NCBI GenBank assembly: GCA_963971405.1
Contig: OZ020488.1
Location: 6,265,261-6,329,260 of the forward strand
From: Psococerastis gibbosa
Taxonomy: Eukaryota > Arthropoda > Insecta > Psocodea > Psocidae
Direction: 5' to 3'
Length of the DNA: 64,000 nucleotides
A model generated the notes under the pieces. It made no database searches, was not told the DNA's origin, and saw only the letters and a list, made by a program, of their open reading frames with translations. Positions 32,115 through 42,204 of this stretch are shown here, in pieces. Position numbers and translations under genes: made by a program. Position 1 is the stretch's first letter. Every line of letters starts with the position of its first letter.

Positions 32115-32355
32115 AATGAAATATCGTCTTTATTTTCAGGCGAGCTTTAGCCCCGAAGGGCTACTCTTCCAGCTAACCTTCACAATTTTTTTGTTTACAT
32201 TAAATTTTTTTGAACAAAGATCGTTTTCCTGTAAAAAAAGATAGCCTAAACATAAGAAAAGAAAAATTCATGCACTCACTCACTTACTCGCACACAACAT
32301 TCCCCAGAAATTGATGGCAGGCTGCCTTAAATCTCCCCAAGCTGCTCTCGGTCCT
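32101..32355 (-). mobile_element. Short LINE-tail (SINE-like) element T, copy 2
   Basis: Nearly identical to 16864-17122: the same start GGACCGAGAGCAGCTTGGGG and same (TTTCA)n tail on the minus strand. TGTTAC (32094-32099) and TGTTTC (32356-32361) are a near-perfect flanking duplication. It lies inside the host LINE between the endonuclease and reverse transcriptase, so it is younger than that LINE. Confidence 0.8.
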
Positions 32356-32356
32356 T

Positions 32357-33681
32357 GTTTCGTCAGTCAATAAATTCATTACCAAATTTAAAGAGCACAT
32401 CAATAATAACACCACAATAAAATCTAAGAATGACAAAACTAACAAACTTAAAATACTGAAACCATGGATAACAGAAGACTTAGTGAAAGATATCAGATAC
32501 AGAGATAAACTCCATGAACAATGCAAAAGACAACCGTATAATAGCATACTAATAAAACATAAGAATAAATTCAGCAAAACACTGAAAATTAAAATAAAGG
32601 AAAAAAGAACAACTACTATAAAACTAAACTCCAAGAGTCAAAAAACGATATAAGAAAAACATGGAAAATTGTCAATGAACTAACACTCTCAGGAAAGAAT
32701 AGCTCACAAAAGAAACAAATAGACTCCATAAAAACTGAAAACAGAAAGATAAACGTGAAAGACGATCCACAACTTGCAGCAAACACATTTAATGAATATT
32801 TCACAAACATTGGTCATTCCCTAGCAAACAATATAACAGCCACCCCAACGCCTGAAGTGGAAATAAGTTATAAGCCTAATACTATATTTCTGACCCCGAT
32901 ATCACACGAAGACGTTCAGGACATAATAAAAAACATGAAAAAAGGCTATAGCGTGGGTTATGATGAAATTTCTATAGCAACATTAAAAATAACAGCACCA
33001 AATATCAGCAAAATATTAGCACATATTATAAACAAGACACTAAATACAGGAATATTTCCAAACGCTCTAAAAAAGGCTATCATTATACCATGTTTCAAAC
33101 AAGGAGACCGCTCAGATATCAATAATTATAGGCCTATTTCACTGATATCAAACATAAGTAAAATAGTTGAAAAAATAATCCACCAGAAAATATACCAATT
33201 CTGTGATCAGTTTAAACTTGTATCAAAAAATCAGTTTGGATTTAGAAAAAAAAAGAGCACAAGTGACGCCATCAACAAATCACTACAAACACTCCACGAA
33301 GCCCGCGAAAAAAGAAGACATTGTTTGACAATTTTTCTGGATCTCAAAAAAGCCTTCGACACAATACCCCACGCACGGCTACTTGAAAAACTTAACAAAC
33401 TAGGGATCAGGGGCATAGCTGGGGATCTCATCAAAAATTACTTAACGAATAGAAAACAATGCACAAAAATCAACAACACAATAAGCACGGAACAAATAAT
33501 GTCACTCGGAGTTCCACAAGGCACAGTATTAGCACCATTATTATTCAATTTATATCTAAATGATTTATTAGAAACAAATAGATTCGAATCAATAATTGCT
33601 TTTGCCGATGACACCTGTATCACCTGCATAGCGGATACATATCATGATTTATACACACTAGCCAACTCAGAATTTAACTAA
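32357..33681 (+). pseudogene. LINE reverse transcriptase domain
   Basis: After a lysine-rich linker (VSSVNKFITKFKEHI, then PWITEDLVKDIRYRDKLHEQ; frame shift near 32630) the main frame 32755-33681 has the RT blocks in order: FKQGDRSDINNYRPISLISN (fingers), NQFGFRKKKSTSDAI, CLTIFLDLKKAFDTIPH (catalytic Asp), VPQGTVLAPLLFNLYLNDLL and FADDT (catalytic Asp pair, about 33602-33616). All three aspartates are present. A stop follows NSEFN, after which the same frame continues IKQWLEKNRLSLNLEKT. Confidence 0.88.
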
Positions 33682-33819
33682 ATCAAACAATGGTTAGAAA
33701 AAAATAGATTATCGTTAAACCTGGAAAAGACCGTATTTGTTGATTTTTCGTCAAAAAGAGACGCTTGTACCAACAACTTGTCCATAGAAAACATAGTCCA
33801 AACTGAAACACGAAATACT

Positions 33820-34380
33820 TAGGCATCATAATAGATGAACAATTGAAATGGGAACCCCATACTCAATTGGTTGCCAACAAACTAAGAAAAACTATATATA
33901 AATTTGTCCAACTTCGTAACGTTGCACAAGAACCTCTAATTAAATCCTTTTATTACGCTATAGCGGAATCCCATCTAACATATGCAATATCAGCCTGGGG
34001 AGGTGCCTACCAAAATGTAACGGACAAAGTCAATACCGTCCAAAGAACAATACTAAAAATTATACATAAAAAGGGGACATTATATCCAACAAAAGACCTA
34101 TACATTTTAGCGGATGTCCTAGACGTTAAACAATTATATATAAAAAACTCAATAATATTAGTACGCAATCAAAAACAAAACTTAAAATCTGTACAACACC
34201 AACACAACACAAGATGGCTCCACACACATCCTTTCACACAACAAACTGTTCGAACCACAAGATCTCAACACTAATCTGAATATATAGGCATATCCTATTA
34301 CAACAAACTACCAACCCAAATAAAGTCATTAAAAAACTTCAATTGTTTCAAAAGAGCAGTTACACAATGGATAAAGACCG
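33820..34380 (+). pseudogene. LINE thumb and C-terminal region
   Basis: KYLGIIIDEQLKWEPHTQLV opens this part in a frame shifted from the RT core. SHLTYAISAWGGAYQNVTDK and VQRTILKIIHKKGTLYPTKD follow, typical of the region after RT in CR1/jockey-like LINEs. A stop at 34272 precedes YYNKLPTQIKSLKNFNCFKR, the closing motif shared with the LINE tails at 3.9, 43.7 and 47.9 kb. Confidence 0.8.
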
Positions 34381-34619
34381 AACTACTACCAACATAAAAG
34401 TATACCACCCCGTAAACACTCCACCCCCTCCCCCCCCCCCCTCCCTCCATAGCCAGATAGTATAAGTCGCACAAGGGCCCTTGCCTTGCGATATGGACTT
34501 AAGAAAACGCTGTAACATGGCATTATTGTATTGAATTGTATTATATTATATTATATTATTATACTTGGATGTCTACTTCTTTAAATTGCTATTAAAAATG
34601 GGAAAACCATAATAAGAAT

Positions 34620-34752
34620 GACAGAGACGGATCCAGCCTGATCACTTGGGGGGGGGGGGAGGTAGTTGTAATAGTTAGTAATAAATTAACATACAATAGA
34701 TTTTCTAAATTACATCTGCCTCCCCCCCCCCTCCCCCGAATCCGTTTATGTA
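34620..34752. mobile_element. Small fold-back with G and C runs
   Basis: ACGGATCCAGCCTGATCA then a G run (34650-34661) is answered by a C run (34723-34732) and CGAATCCGT. The ends ACGGATC/GAATCCGT are imperfect inverted repeats. A lone matching end is at 12507. Confidence 0.45.
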
Positions 34753-35214
34753 TGGGGTGTTGAGACTCTAGCAAAGATACGACCATTCCACCAACTATGC
34801 CAGAGCTTCAATGGTTGGAAGTAGGAAGACAAGAACCAGCACCTGCCACGATAACCAGCCACATTTTCTAACAAAGACATTCAGATAAAAACAGGACGGA
34901 CGCCAAAAATAACAAAGCCCCTCTTCGCGACCAGACAAAAGACGTCTGAATCACCAGGTTGCTAGCATGTGTGCGAGGAACAAAGCAGCCTCAAGATTAC
35001 GGGGCATTAAGGTATGGGGGAAATGAGGTGTGAGCGCACGCGTTACACGAACTCCCCAAATTATACTAAGTACCTGTGCCTGAGTCTACACACCCAGGTA
35101 CTGTGATGGCTACCGACGCGCCGACCTGGTGCCGGCCATAGCCCATGATCAGCCATCCGTTACCGCATCTAAAAGCGTTCAGATAGTACCTAGGGATAAT
35201 CCTGCATTGATAAT
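34753..35214. other. No gene recognised
   Basis: About 460 bp, somewhat less AT-rich than average, with no motif or repeat I could confirm. Confidence 0.3.
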
Positions 35215-35440
35215 AAACTGAGGGGTGAAGAAGGGGTTGTAGTCATTTAGATATTACAAAAATTTGGTCATGTGATGAGAAGCGAGAAGTATCTCCTTCT
35301 GCCTGTAATAATCCAAGGGAAGATAGGACTGAGGGTTCCCGGCAGAAGAAGAACATCCTGGTTGAAATACCTGAGGCAATGGTTTGGCAAAAGCACGACA
35401 TCCCTTATCAGAGCAGCAGTCATAAGTTATAATATTATAT
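35215..35440 (+). mobile_element. LINE C-terminal fragment
   Basis: FGHVMRSEKYLLLPVIIQGK then GRRRTSWLKYLRQWFGKSTT and SLIRAAV is the well-known C-terminal tail of an RTE/craniometazoan-like LINE ('GHVMR..KY.LL..II.GKI....GRR..SWL'). It is related to 50035-50275 and 58682-58800. 5' truncated. Confidence 0.65.
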
Positions 35441-35451
35441 ATATTATTACT

Positions 35452-35568
35452 TAGATAAGTTAAGCACTACATAATAGTCTCTTTAAAACAAAACAAACGC
35501 CAATGACAAAATTCACTGCTTCACAAGCACTTTCACAAGTGAGGCAAACGGTCGGTGGAATAGCCGCC
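35452..35568. mobile_element. Right part of a Harbinger-like MITE (A10)
   Basis: AGATAAGTTAAGCACTACAT through GGTCGGTGGAATAGCCGCC matches the right half of MITEs A8/A9; the left half is missing. The end is followed by TAT. Confidence 0.5.
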
Positions 35569-35639
35569 TATGTACGTATGTAGTGAAATGTCGCACGTCT
35601 GGAAAGTTCAATTCTACGTAGTGTAAAGCCAAAAAATTT

Positions 35640-35672
35640 CGCCCCCCCCCCCAACTGGTTACGGGCCTGTCG
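35640..35672. repeat. Isolated end of a G/C-run fold-back family
   Basis: A C run followed by AACTGGTTACGGGCC matches the right end of the small element at 36534-36632. No left partner is visible. Confidence 0.4.
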
Positions 35673-36014
35673 GTACCTATAATTAATTGAAAGTAGCGTA
35701 GGGGTTCTTCTATAAGTACTACAAATTCTTGTGCGTATGAAGTTAACTTCAATGTCCACGAGCCGGCGTGGCTAACATAGTTGAGCAGTGCGTTTCCGTC
35801 ACAACTATTGTCAAAGCAGCATTCCTATCATACCGCACAGCGCACAGACCCGTTCAAAATGACCGGGTCCAGGATGTTTATACCGATTTGACCACACCCT
35901 GTATAGGCCACGTTATCACCATCACACCTGCAGGCTTCTCACGCCAATTTAATAAGGCTGCCTCCTTTGGCCCAAAGCGCTTCGAACCCCCTTTAACTCC
36001 CCGAGCGTTACCGA

Positions 36015-36460
36015 GGAACTAAGAGCACAAAGACTCCAATGAATCGCTCACCTTTCAAGGATGCCCCCGGCCAGGGGCGACCTAGGAAGAGGTGGTCGGA
36101 CCAGCTCTTCGAGGATCTGAGAGCCTGCAGCATCCACTTTGACGCATGATCCAAGGCAACGACTCTTTACAACGCACTCACCAAGGACATACACATGAAC
36201 AAATACAAGTACACCCCTTTAGACAACACCAACAGTAACACAAGAACAGCAACATACAGGACAATTATAAGACTATGGAGCAGGGCCAAACTCAACAAAT
36301 TACAGTAATGAATTAGGTAGGCTATAGTTAGGTAGTGAGTGCTACCCTCGCACGCCGCTGGCATGAGGGGGCACTTCAACTGTATTTTGTACTTGGTTAA
36401 AAATTGTTTTATAAAAAATACACGGTTATTTTATTTATTATTATTATTGGAGGGAGAGAG
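36015..36460 (+). mobile_element. LINE C-terminal fragment with (ATT)n tail
   Basis: GQGRPRKRWSDQLFEDLRAC (36066 on) then KATTLYNALTKDIHMNKYKY and TIIRLWSRAKLNKLQ, a stop, a ~150-bp 3' UTR and a TTATTATTATTATT tail (36432-36448). It is another RTE-like family, distinct from the one at 18520. There is a stop inside the conserved part (near 36146). Confidence 0.65.
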
Positions 36461-36533
36461 TTGGCGGAGAATCGCTCGCTTTGGAGGGGCTTGGAGCCAC
36501 CAGGTACCCCTGGCGGAAACTAACCCTTCTTGC

Positions 36534-36632
36534 AGGCCCGTAACCAGGGGGGGGGGGCTACGATCCTATAGTAAATTCAATTGTATCTAATGTAAAGCCT
36601 TCGCCCCCCCCCCCCCTGGTTACGGGTCAGGC
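36534..36632. mobile_element. Tiny fold-back with G and C runs (~99 bp)
   Basis: GGCCCGTAACCAGGGGGGGG at the left and a C run with CTGGTTACGGGTC at the right are inverted repeats around ~50 bp. Ends of the same type occur at 35640, 60430 and 63849. Confidence 0.6.
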
Positions 36633-37558
36633 TTCGCATGTAAGTGTGAAATCGAAAGCAATGGAAGCAAAACCAAAGCTGTCAGTAAGAAAATCCTAAC
36701 ATTTACAAGACCAGGAAAAAAAACCTGACTTGACATTATCTTAACAATAATCAGCAAGCACATAAAGGACAAAATTTTCAACAAATGGACCATGAATACC
36801 TAATCTAAGACAGTATGGATATCTTGGCAAAACATAAGCGAGCGCAGATACGTCGGTACCCCCAACGGAAGCCAACCCTTCTTGTTTAAGTTTGAAAGGG
36901 AAGTCTTTCATAATTTCCGGTCTGAAGTTGACATTCAACAACCGAGATTCCCACCACTGACAACTTCCCCTATCTTTTTTATGCAGAGGGTGGCTAGTTT
37001 CACAATAATTTAGCTACATCATGTCGGTTTGACTTAAGACTTCTATAAGGCAGAGATGGGACATTCGCTCCCCGCTAAAATTATATATTTGAATTTCTGT
37101 GGCCACTTGCCACGCCTCCTAAGGCCAGCTATTGTAAAAATATACCACGTGGTCCCTGGATTAAAAAAAAAAATATTTTTTGCGTGCTTGTCCCATCCCT
37201 CCTATATCAAATCAAATAGCCTGTAGTATGTGGTGAATAAAACATGCAAGATAAATATTACAATGTTCAAAAAATATTAATTACTTCGGTTCAAATATAC
37301 AATAAAACTCTAGTTCATTATATTCTCACTGTATATGTAATATTGAAGAAACACAATACATTATTTATTATTATTTTTATAGTTTGACTCATCAATTACT
37401 TTAGCTGGTTCAAGTACATAAAGATATTAACACCTTAGGTACACATGCATCCGTTCTCGCCATATGACCCAGCCAGGGTCTAAGTCGTTGGTTATGGATG
37501 AGAGGTTTACTTCTGGCATTTCAAGATTGCACTCTATTTGTTTGGTAGCAACTGTTTA
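36633..37558. other. No gene recognised
   Basis: About 900 bp of AT-rich spacer without a motif, a complete repeat or a long frame. Confidence 0.35.
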
Positions 37559-37924
37559 GGCGCGGTTTCCACCGACCTGCTAGTGCTAAATACAAATACG
37601 GTGACGTGGTAACAGACATTCAAGACTGGTCCACCGACCCGAATGCAAATGACATTGACGGAAATTTGAATTTTTCTTATTATAGAAATCTATTAAAATG
37701 TTTGTACTTAACATATCCCATGAATCGTTTTTTAATTTTAGTTTGTTTGTGATTTTACTCTATGATCATTGATCAATTTTAACTATGGCATACAGTAAAA
37801 CAAACATTTCCGTCAATGCCGTTTGCATTCTGCGATGCGGTGGAAACCCCGCCTAAGTCTTGAATGTCTGTTACCAGGTCACCGTATTTGTATTTAGCAC
37901 TAGCAGATCGGTGGAAACCGCGCC
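37559..37924. mobile_element. MITE A5, variant termini
   Basis: The ends GGCGCGGTTTCCACCGACCT and the complement differ from other family A members (GGCGCCCATTCC) but the interior GTGACGTGGTAACAGACATT and TTTAGTTTGTTTGTGATTTT is shared. TTA flanks both ends (37556-37558, 37925-37927). Confidence 0.8.
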
Positions 37925-38244
37925 TTAATAGAATGTACAATAGCTTACTTACTGTTTGGCCATTTAAAAAAGGCCCCATTTTGAGAAATGTGTGTCATGT
38001 GTAAGGCAGACTTTTCTTACCTGGAAAATAAAAATAACACTAATTTTACAATTTTTCTTACATTCGGATTCCTAGATATCTAGTTCAATAACAAATAATT
38101 TACATATCGTCCGGTCGAGAATGACTGACATAGAAAATCAGGTCCGCAGGAAAAAAGATGACTCAATTTAACAGACTCATTGTTCGTCATCAATGCTCGA
38201 ATGAATCCAAAATCGTTAGGTACAGGAAACACTAGGTAGTAGGT

Positions 38245-38425
38245 AGTCTTTCTTTTTCTTTTTTCTTTTTCTTCGCTTTATCCCGGTTTGGGGTCAGCGA
38301 CACGACAGGCGATTTTGCAGGCTTTTCTATCTTGAGCTGTTGCGGCTGAGATCCCACACGCTCCCATGTCAGCTCGAATCTTCCACTCTACTGTGATCTT
38401 TGGGCGACCAACATTTCTTCTAGGT
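38245..38425 (-). mobile_element. LINE C-terminal fragment
   Basis: On the minus strand RRNVGRPKITVEWKIRADMG, ISAATAQDRKACKIACRVAD and PKPG, followed by an A/G-rich tail (here CTTTTTCTTTTTTC at 38249-38272). This is the 'GRPK...W.A.....AQDR..W....RVADP' tail of a LINE. Another family again. Confidence 0.6.
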
Positions 38426-38429
38426 AGTA

Positions 38430-39019
38430 TTTACATCCATCCATTATAAGGTGGTCTTTGGAGTCATCCATCCATCATATATACATACAGGCAGTACTCA
38501 CCTGGGAGCTAAACAACTAACACAGATCTGCTAATGGTAAAGAAAACAAGACGTATAGCGGAATGCTTATAATTGATGTACTAGGCAAGGAACAACAACC
38601 AAAGACATTATAATATGATGATTAAACAATGTCTTCCTCTCGGTTGCAGACTACGGTACCAAACAGAATTTATACCCCGGTAGCTTATAAAACAAATGGT
38701 TGCTTTAGGATGCGTTCGACATGCGTCCGGTAGTGTTTTAGAATAGAATAGAAATTTTTTTTATTACATCACACAGCCGTAGCCCTTATGTGTATAAATA
38801 TTACATAATGTAAAGCGAAAAAACAACAACAACAAACATTCCTGCTGTTTATAGCCTATTGTAACTTTTATTAAATAATTTGAATTTATAAAAAAAAACC
38901 TACCTAACTACCAAAAACCATACCATAAACGTAGCTAGGGATATCTGACAAGTATAGATAATTACTTACATACTAATACTTAAGTAATACTGTTAAGAGA
39001 TAATACCATTTAAGCCAAG
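38430..39019. other. No gene recognised
   Basis: AT-rich spacer with an A-rich ACAACAACAACAA stretch at 38823-38835. No motif. Confidence 0.3.
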
Positions 39020-39237
39020 GGCCATACCAAGTTGAACCCACTAGAGCATAGCCTATTCAAAACTGCAGCCAACTTGGTAGTGTGCACAGCGTTTGCAGGG
39101 AAACATGGAGGAACATGATAAAGCGCTGAGACTACAGTCAGTCTAAATGCGTGTCGAGTCCTGGTCACCTCCGAGTTAATCGTGTGCTGACTTCACTATG
39201 TTCCCCAAGCGGTTTAGAATCTACTACAATCACCCTG
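39020..39237 (-). repeat. Interspersed repeat S3, partial
   Basis: CCAACTTGGTAGTGTGCACA, GTGTCGAGTCCTGGTCACCT and TATGTTCCCCAAGCGG are the S3 minus strand; it stops where the (CAGT)n microsatellite and an R850 end begin. Confidence 0.55.
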
Positions 39238-39333
39238 TCAGTCAACCAGTCAGTCAGTCAGTCAGTCAGTCAGTCAATTTCGACCGTCACAAAGCTTTCC
39301 TTATACTACGTATAAATTGGAAAGCAACAAGTA
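39238..39333 (-). repeat. (CAGT)n microsatellite and R850 end
   Basis: Tandem CAGT/GTCA (about 39238-39275) runs into TTTCGACCGTCACAAAGCTT, CTACGTATAAATTGG and AAAGC, the left end of R850 in minus orientation. The microsatellite is the expanded form of the (TGTC)n stretch inside R850. Confidence 0.6.
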
Positions 39334-39360
39334 CAAGCACGCTACCACCTTGCCACCGAA

Positions 39361-40224
39361 TTGTGATAATAAAAAAAACTTTTGTACATAACGAAACACA
39401 GTCAGTTTGACACATCATTAGCCAGAAAGATAGGAGATATTCCCTCTCACCGAGGACATTTCTCTCATTTTAATTTCTGGTGCCACGTCTTCTTCGGCCA
39501 ACTGACATGCCTTCTCTCAATCAATCACATCATAAAGATACACTAACTGGAGCGGCGGGAGCCATAATATGCCTTACGAGGCACCCGTTAACCATAAGCC
39601 AACTATCAGAGATAAGTACCAACGCAAAAAATATCGAAGTCTTACACATTGCAACATAGCAGAACGGATACCTGGACCCGGTCAAAAACTCTGTACTTGG
39701 CTTGTGCAGGCTACACTTATCACTGGTTTCCACGCCAAATTGCGTACTTCTCTTGTGCAGGCTACACTAGCAGCCATATTGATAACGGTCTCCAACCATG
39801 GGATGAATCACATGCGTTGAAACCATTGCAGGATTTGTTGTTGTTTCTAATCGTCTAATGTTAGCAAGAACCAGCAATAAAGAAATCCTTGACTGGAGCG
39901 AATATCTCATCTCTCCCATACAGAACTCTACCAGAAACAATGTAATTATAAGTGAATCTACATGAGTGCCGTCACTGACCGCTGATCATCATCGCATGCA
40001 GACAACTCCAGCTCGCCAGCCTACAATCCTGGAGTGAGTCACACTGGCTAGCACTGTTATTAAAAAGAAACGTGTGACTCATAAGGGCCAGGTGATCCCC
40101 GTTTATTACTCAAAACACATTGCACCGCCTATAAAACACAATTTGTACAATCGGGGAAATTGAGGGAAAATAGAAATCAAAGCAAAAAGAACCGGCACTT
40201 ACGAGTGAGCCCTTCTTACGTTTC
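39361..40224. other. No gene recognised
   Basis: Repeated CTTGTGCAGGCTACACT (39699, 39753) suggests a short local duplication. No protein motif. Confidence 0.35.
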
Positions 40225-41160
40225 CTATTTATCATTTAGCATAGGTACCGAGATAGTAAATATGAGTAATTCTATAGTAAATAATTTTCCTAGGGTTAAA
40301 TTTCGGTTGCCTCGACATTGCCTATCCCAAAGCAGCGAATATCGATTGGATGATTCCATAGTCTATAACGGGCAGACCAATGCATTACAACACAGTAATA
40401 ATGACAGGGGATGCAATGTAAGGCAAGGCTGCATTGCATATTCTGAGACACGAAGGGCTCCTCAAGAACCTAACATTGAGGGCATGGTTGAAGGCACCAA
40501 CTCAAGAGGACGACAGAGGAAGGAGTACCTTGAGGATGCCATGAACTCATGAAGGGTGCGACACCTATAAAGGACTGAAAAGGAGCGCAAAAAACAGACA
40601 AGACACTGGAACTGCCGACCATTGGAGGTTAGGGCAGCTAGTTCACTCAGTAGCTTTAAGAAAATTATTAAACAATATATCTTAGATAACGCTTGAGACT
40701 CTCTCCGGTCTTATAATGGTGACGACAATGGATCCCCTCCCCCCCCCCTTCTTCTCTTGTTTCTTCTCTATTTAATTTTAAGCATCTATTTATTAATACA
40801 ATATGTTTGTTTTTAAGGTTAGCATGAAAAGAAGACTTTATAGTCTTATTGTTCGCCTTTTGTTTTGTTTTTATTCAATAAAGTCGTTTTCAATTCAATT
40901 CAAGAGTGGAGGAGAAAAATACAACATTCGCTGCAAGCCAATCCCAAGAAGATGCAATGTATTGAAGGTTGAATTATCAATAATTCCTTCAAAAAATCAT
41001 TTTTTGTTCAATACCATATCTTTGTTGGGAAATTAACCAGTTCTGTTTTGTTACTCTGTTCAACACCTATAAAACATACCTGAAGTAAAAAAGCCGCGAT
41101 AGAAAGGTTCCACAGTAAAAATTATTTTTTAGTAATTTTTGTAATGAAAACTTTTTATTC
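40225..41160 (-). repeat. Divergent R850 copy i, split by a LINE end
   Basis: GGTACCGAGATAGTAAATAT, GGGTTAAATTTCGGTTGCCT and AATAATGACAGGGGATGCAA continue after the insertion with TTGTTCAATACC, TTTTGTTACTCTGTTCAACA and AAACATACCTGAAGTAAAAA. Closest to copy b at 6450. A LINE 3' end with 11-bp duplications lies at 40421-40950. Confidence 0.6.
40421..40950 (+). mobile_element. 5'-truncated LINE end with possible transduced tail
   Basis: The coding remnant LHILRHEGLLKNL with downstream CDTYKGLKRSAKNRQD is a LINE C-terminus. The 3' UTR includes a C run, the palindrome AAGACTTTATAGTCTT and AATAAAGTCG, then (ATTCA)n. About 47 bp of unrelated sequence (40904-40950) follow the tail before the second copy of GATGCAATGTA (40951-40961); the first copy is at 40410-40420. 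Confidence 0.7.
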
Positions 41161-41161
41161 T

Positions 41162-41482
41162 ATGCTACAATAATATCAAGTAGAATTTTATACGTGAAAT
41201 ACTTTTGCATGAAAAAACGATATAAGCTCCTGACACCATTGATCCAATTTCAAAGTTGTTTTTTTTTGTGAAAGTGTTTGTACTTATACATATGATGCTA
41301 CAATATCAAGTAGACTTTTATACGCGAAATACTTTTCCATGAAAACAACTATAAACTTTTTACACCACTGATCCAATTTGAAAGTTTTTTTTGTGAAAGT
41401 GTTTGTACCAGCAGATGCTACAATATCAATGCTACAATATCAAGAAGGATTTTATGTGTGAAATACTTTTGTATGAAAAACT
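41162..41482. repeat. Short tandem array, unit ~120-130 bp
   Basis: ATGCTACAATATCAAGTAGA, a GAAATACTTTT-CATGAAAA block, CACCATTGATCCAATTT and TTGTGAAAGTGTTTGTAC recur in order about two and a half times; the last unit shows an extra small duplication of ATGCTACAATATCAA. Units differ by several percent, so the array is not recent. Confidence 0.7.
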
Positions 41483-41885
41483 AAACGTGTTTGTTCCATG
41501 GTTCTTGGCCAATACTGTACAATCTTTCATTGGAACTTGGCAGCTATCGTCCCATTGACTTGTATATTATGCCTGACGATACGAGAGCCCCGTATCTTAT
41601 CGCGCGGTTACACCCATCAGGTTACAATGCTATTCTACATGACTCAGTCATAAAGGTCATTGGACGGCACTGTGCACATGTGAATCACAGGTTTGCCCAC
41701 AATCATCTTGATCTCTCAATAGGCAAGCTAACCATGAAAAACAGAGATCAAGATTGAGTAGTTTACATTTATTGGTTTGTCCCTTGATAATAACTTCCAG
41801 GAAGAGCTGTTTGCCATACTGTGCAAGTCTCACACTACAAAATAAGAATTTTAAAGCCGTTTCCGACCATCGAAACTATGTTTAA
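41483..41885. other. No gene recognised
   Basis: The plus-strand frame 41491-41757 (88 codons) has no domain I know. I cannot tell whether it is a relic exon or chance. Confidence 0.3.
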
Positions 41886-42027
41886 GGCCCCCATTCCACA
41901 TACGTACAACGTCAATGAAAATTATGAAATTGATGGTGGCAGCAGAATTTTTAGTATGTAAAAATGTCTGCTGCCACCATCAATTTCATAATTTTCATTG
42001 ACGTTGTACGTATGTGGAATGGGGGCC
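41886..42027. mobile_element. Harbinger-like MITE A7, near-perfect fold-back
   Basis: GGCCCCCATTCCACATACGT and its exact complement to 42027; arms of about 63 bp pair almost without mismatch around a 15-bp loop. TAA flanks both ends (41883-41885, 42028-42030). Such perfect pairing implies a recent origin. Confidence 0.85.
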
Positions 42028-42204
42028 TAAGGGAAGCTTATCACTATTTAAGCTTTTGGGATAACTTTCTATACATATATATATATATATTTACTTAGTC
42101 TTTAGTGTCCTGTGGGCCCTCACCGTCGCCTGGGACTTTGCCAAATTTACTACTACTTGGTCTTCAAGTATATATTGCCGTGAAATGGACGATATTATAC
42201 TTTT

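Larger units (their letters stand above)
31329..34566 (+). mobile_element. CR1/jockey-group LINE, best preserved in window
   Basis: A ~3.0-kb LINE (after removing an insertion) with endonuclease, linker, reverse transcriptase, thumb and C-terminal tail, then a 3' UTR with a C run (34421-34443), a TCGCA/TGCGA hairpin (34467-34491) and a tandem TATTA-rich tail (34537-34562). It is 5' truncated inside the endonuclease. Damage seen: one 256-bp element insertion (32101-32355), a frame shift near 32620-32640, an in-frame stop (33679-33681), a frame shift near 33810-33820 and a stop at 34272. Few breaks suggest a fairly recent copy. Clade is inferred from motifs only. Confidence 0.85.
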
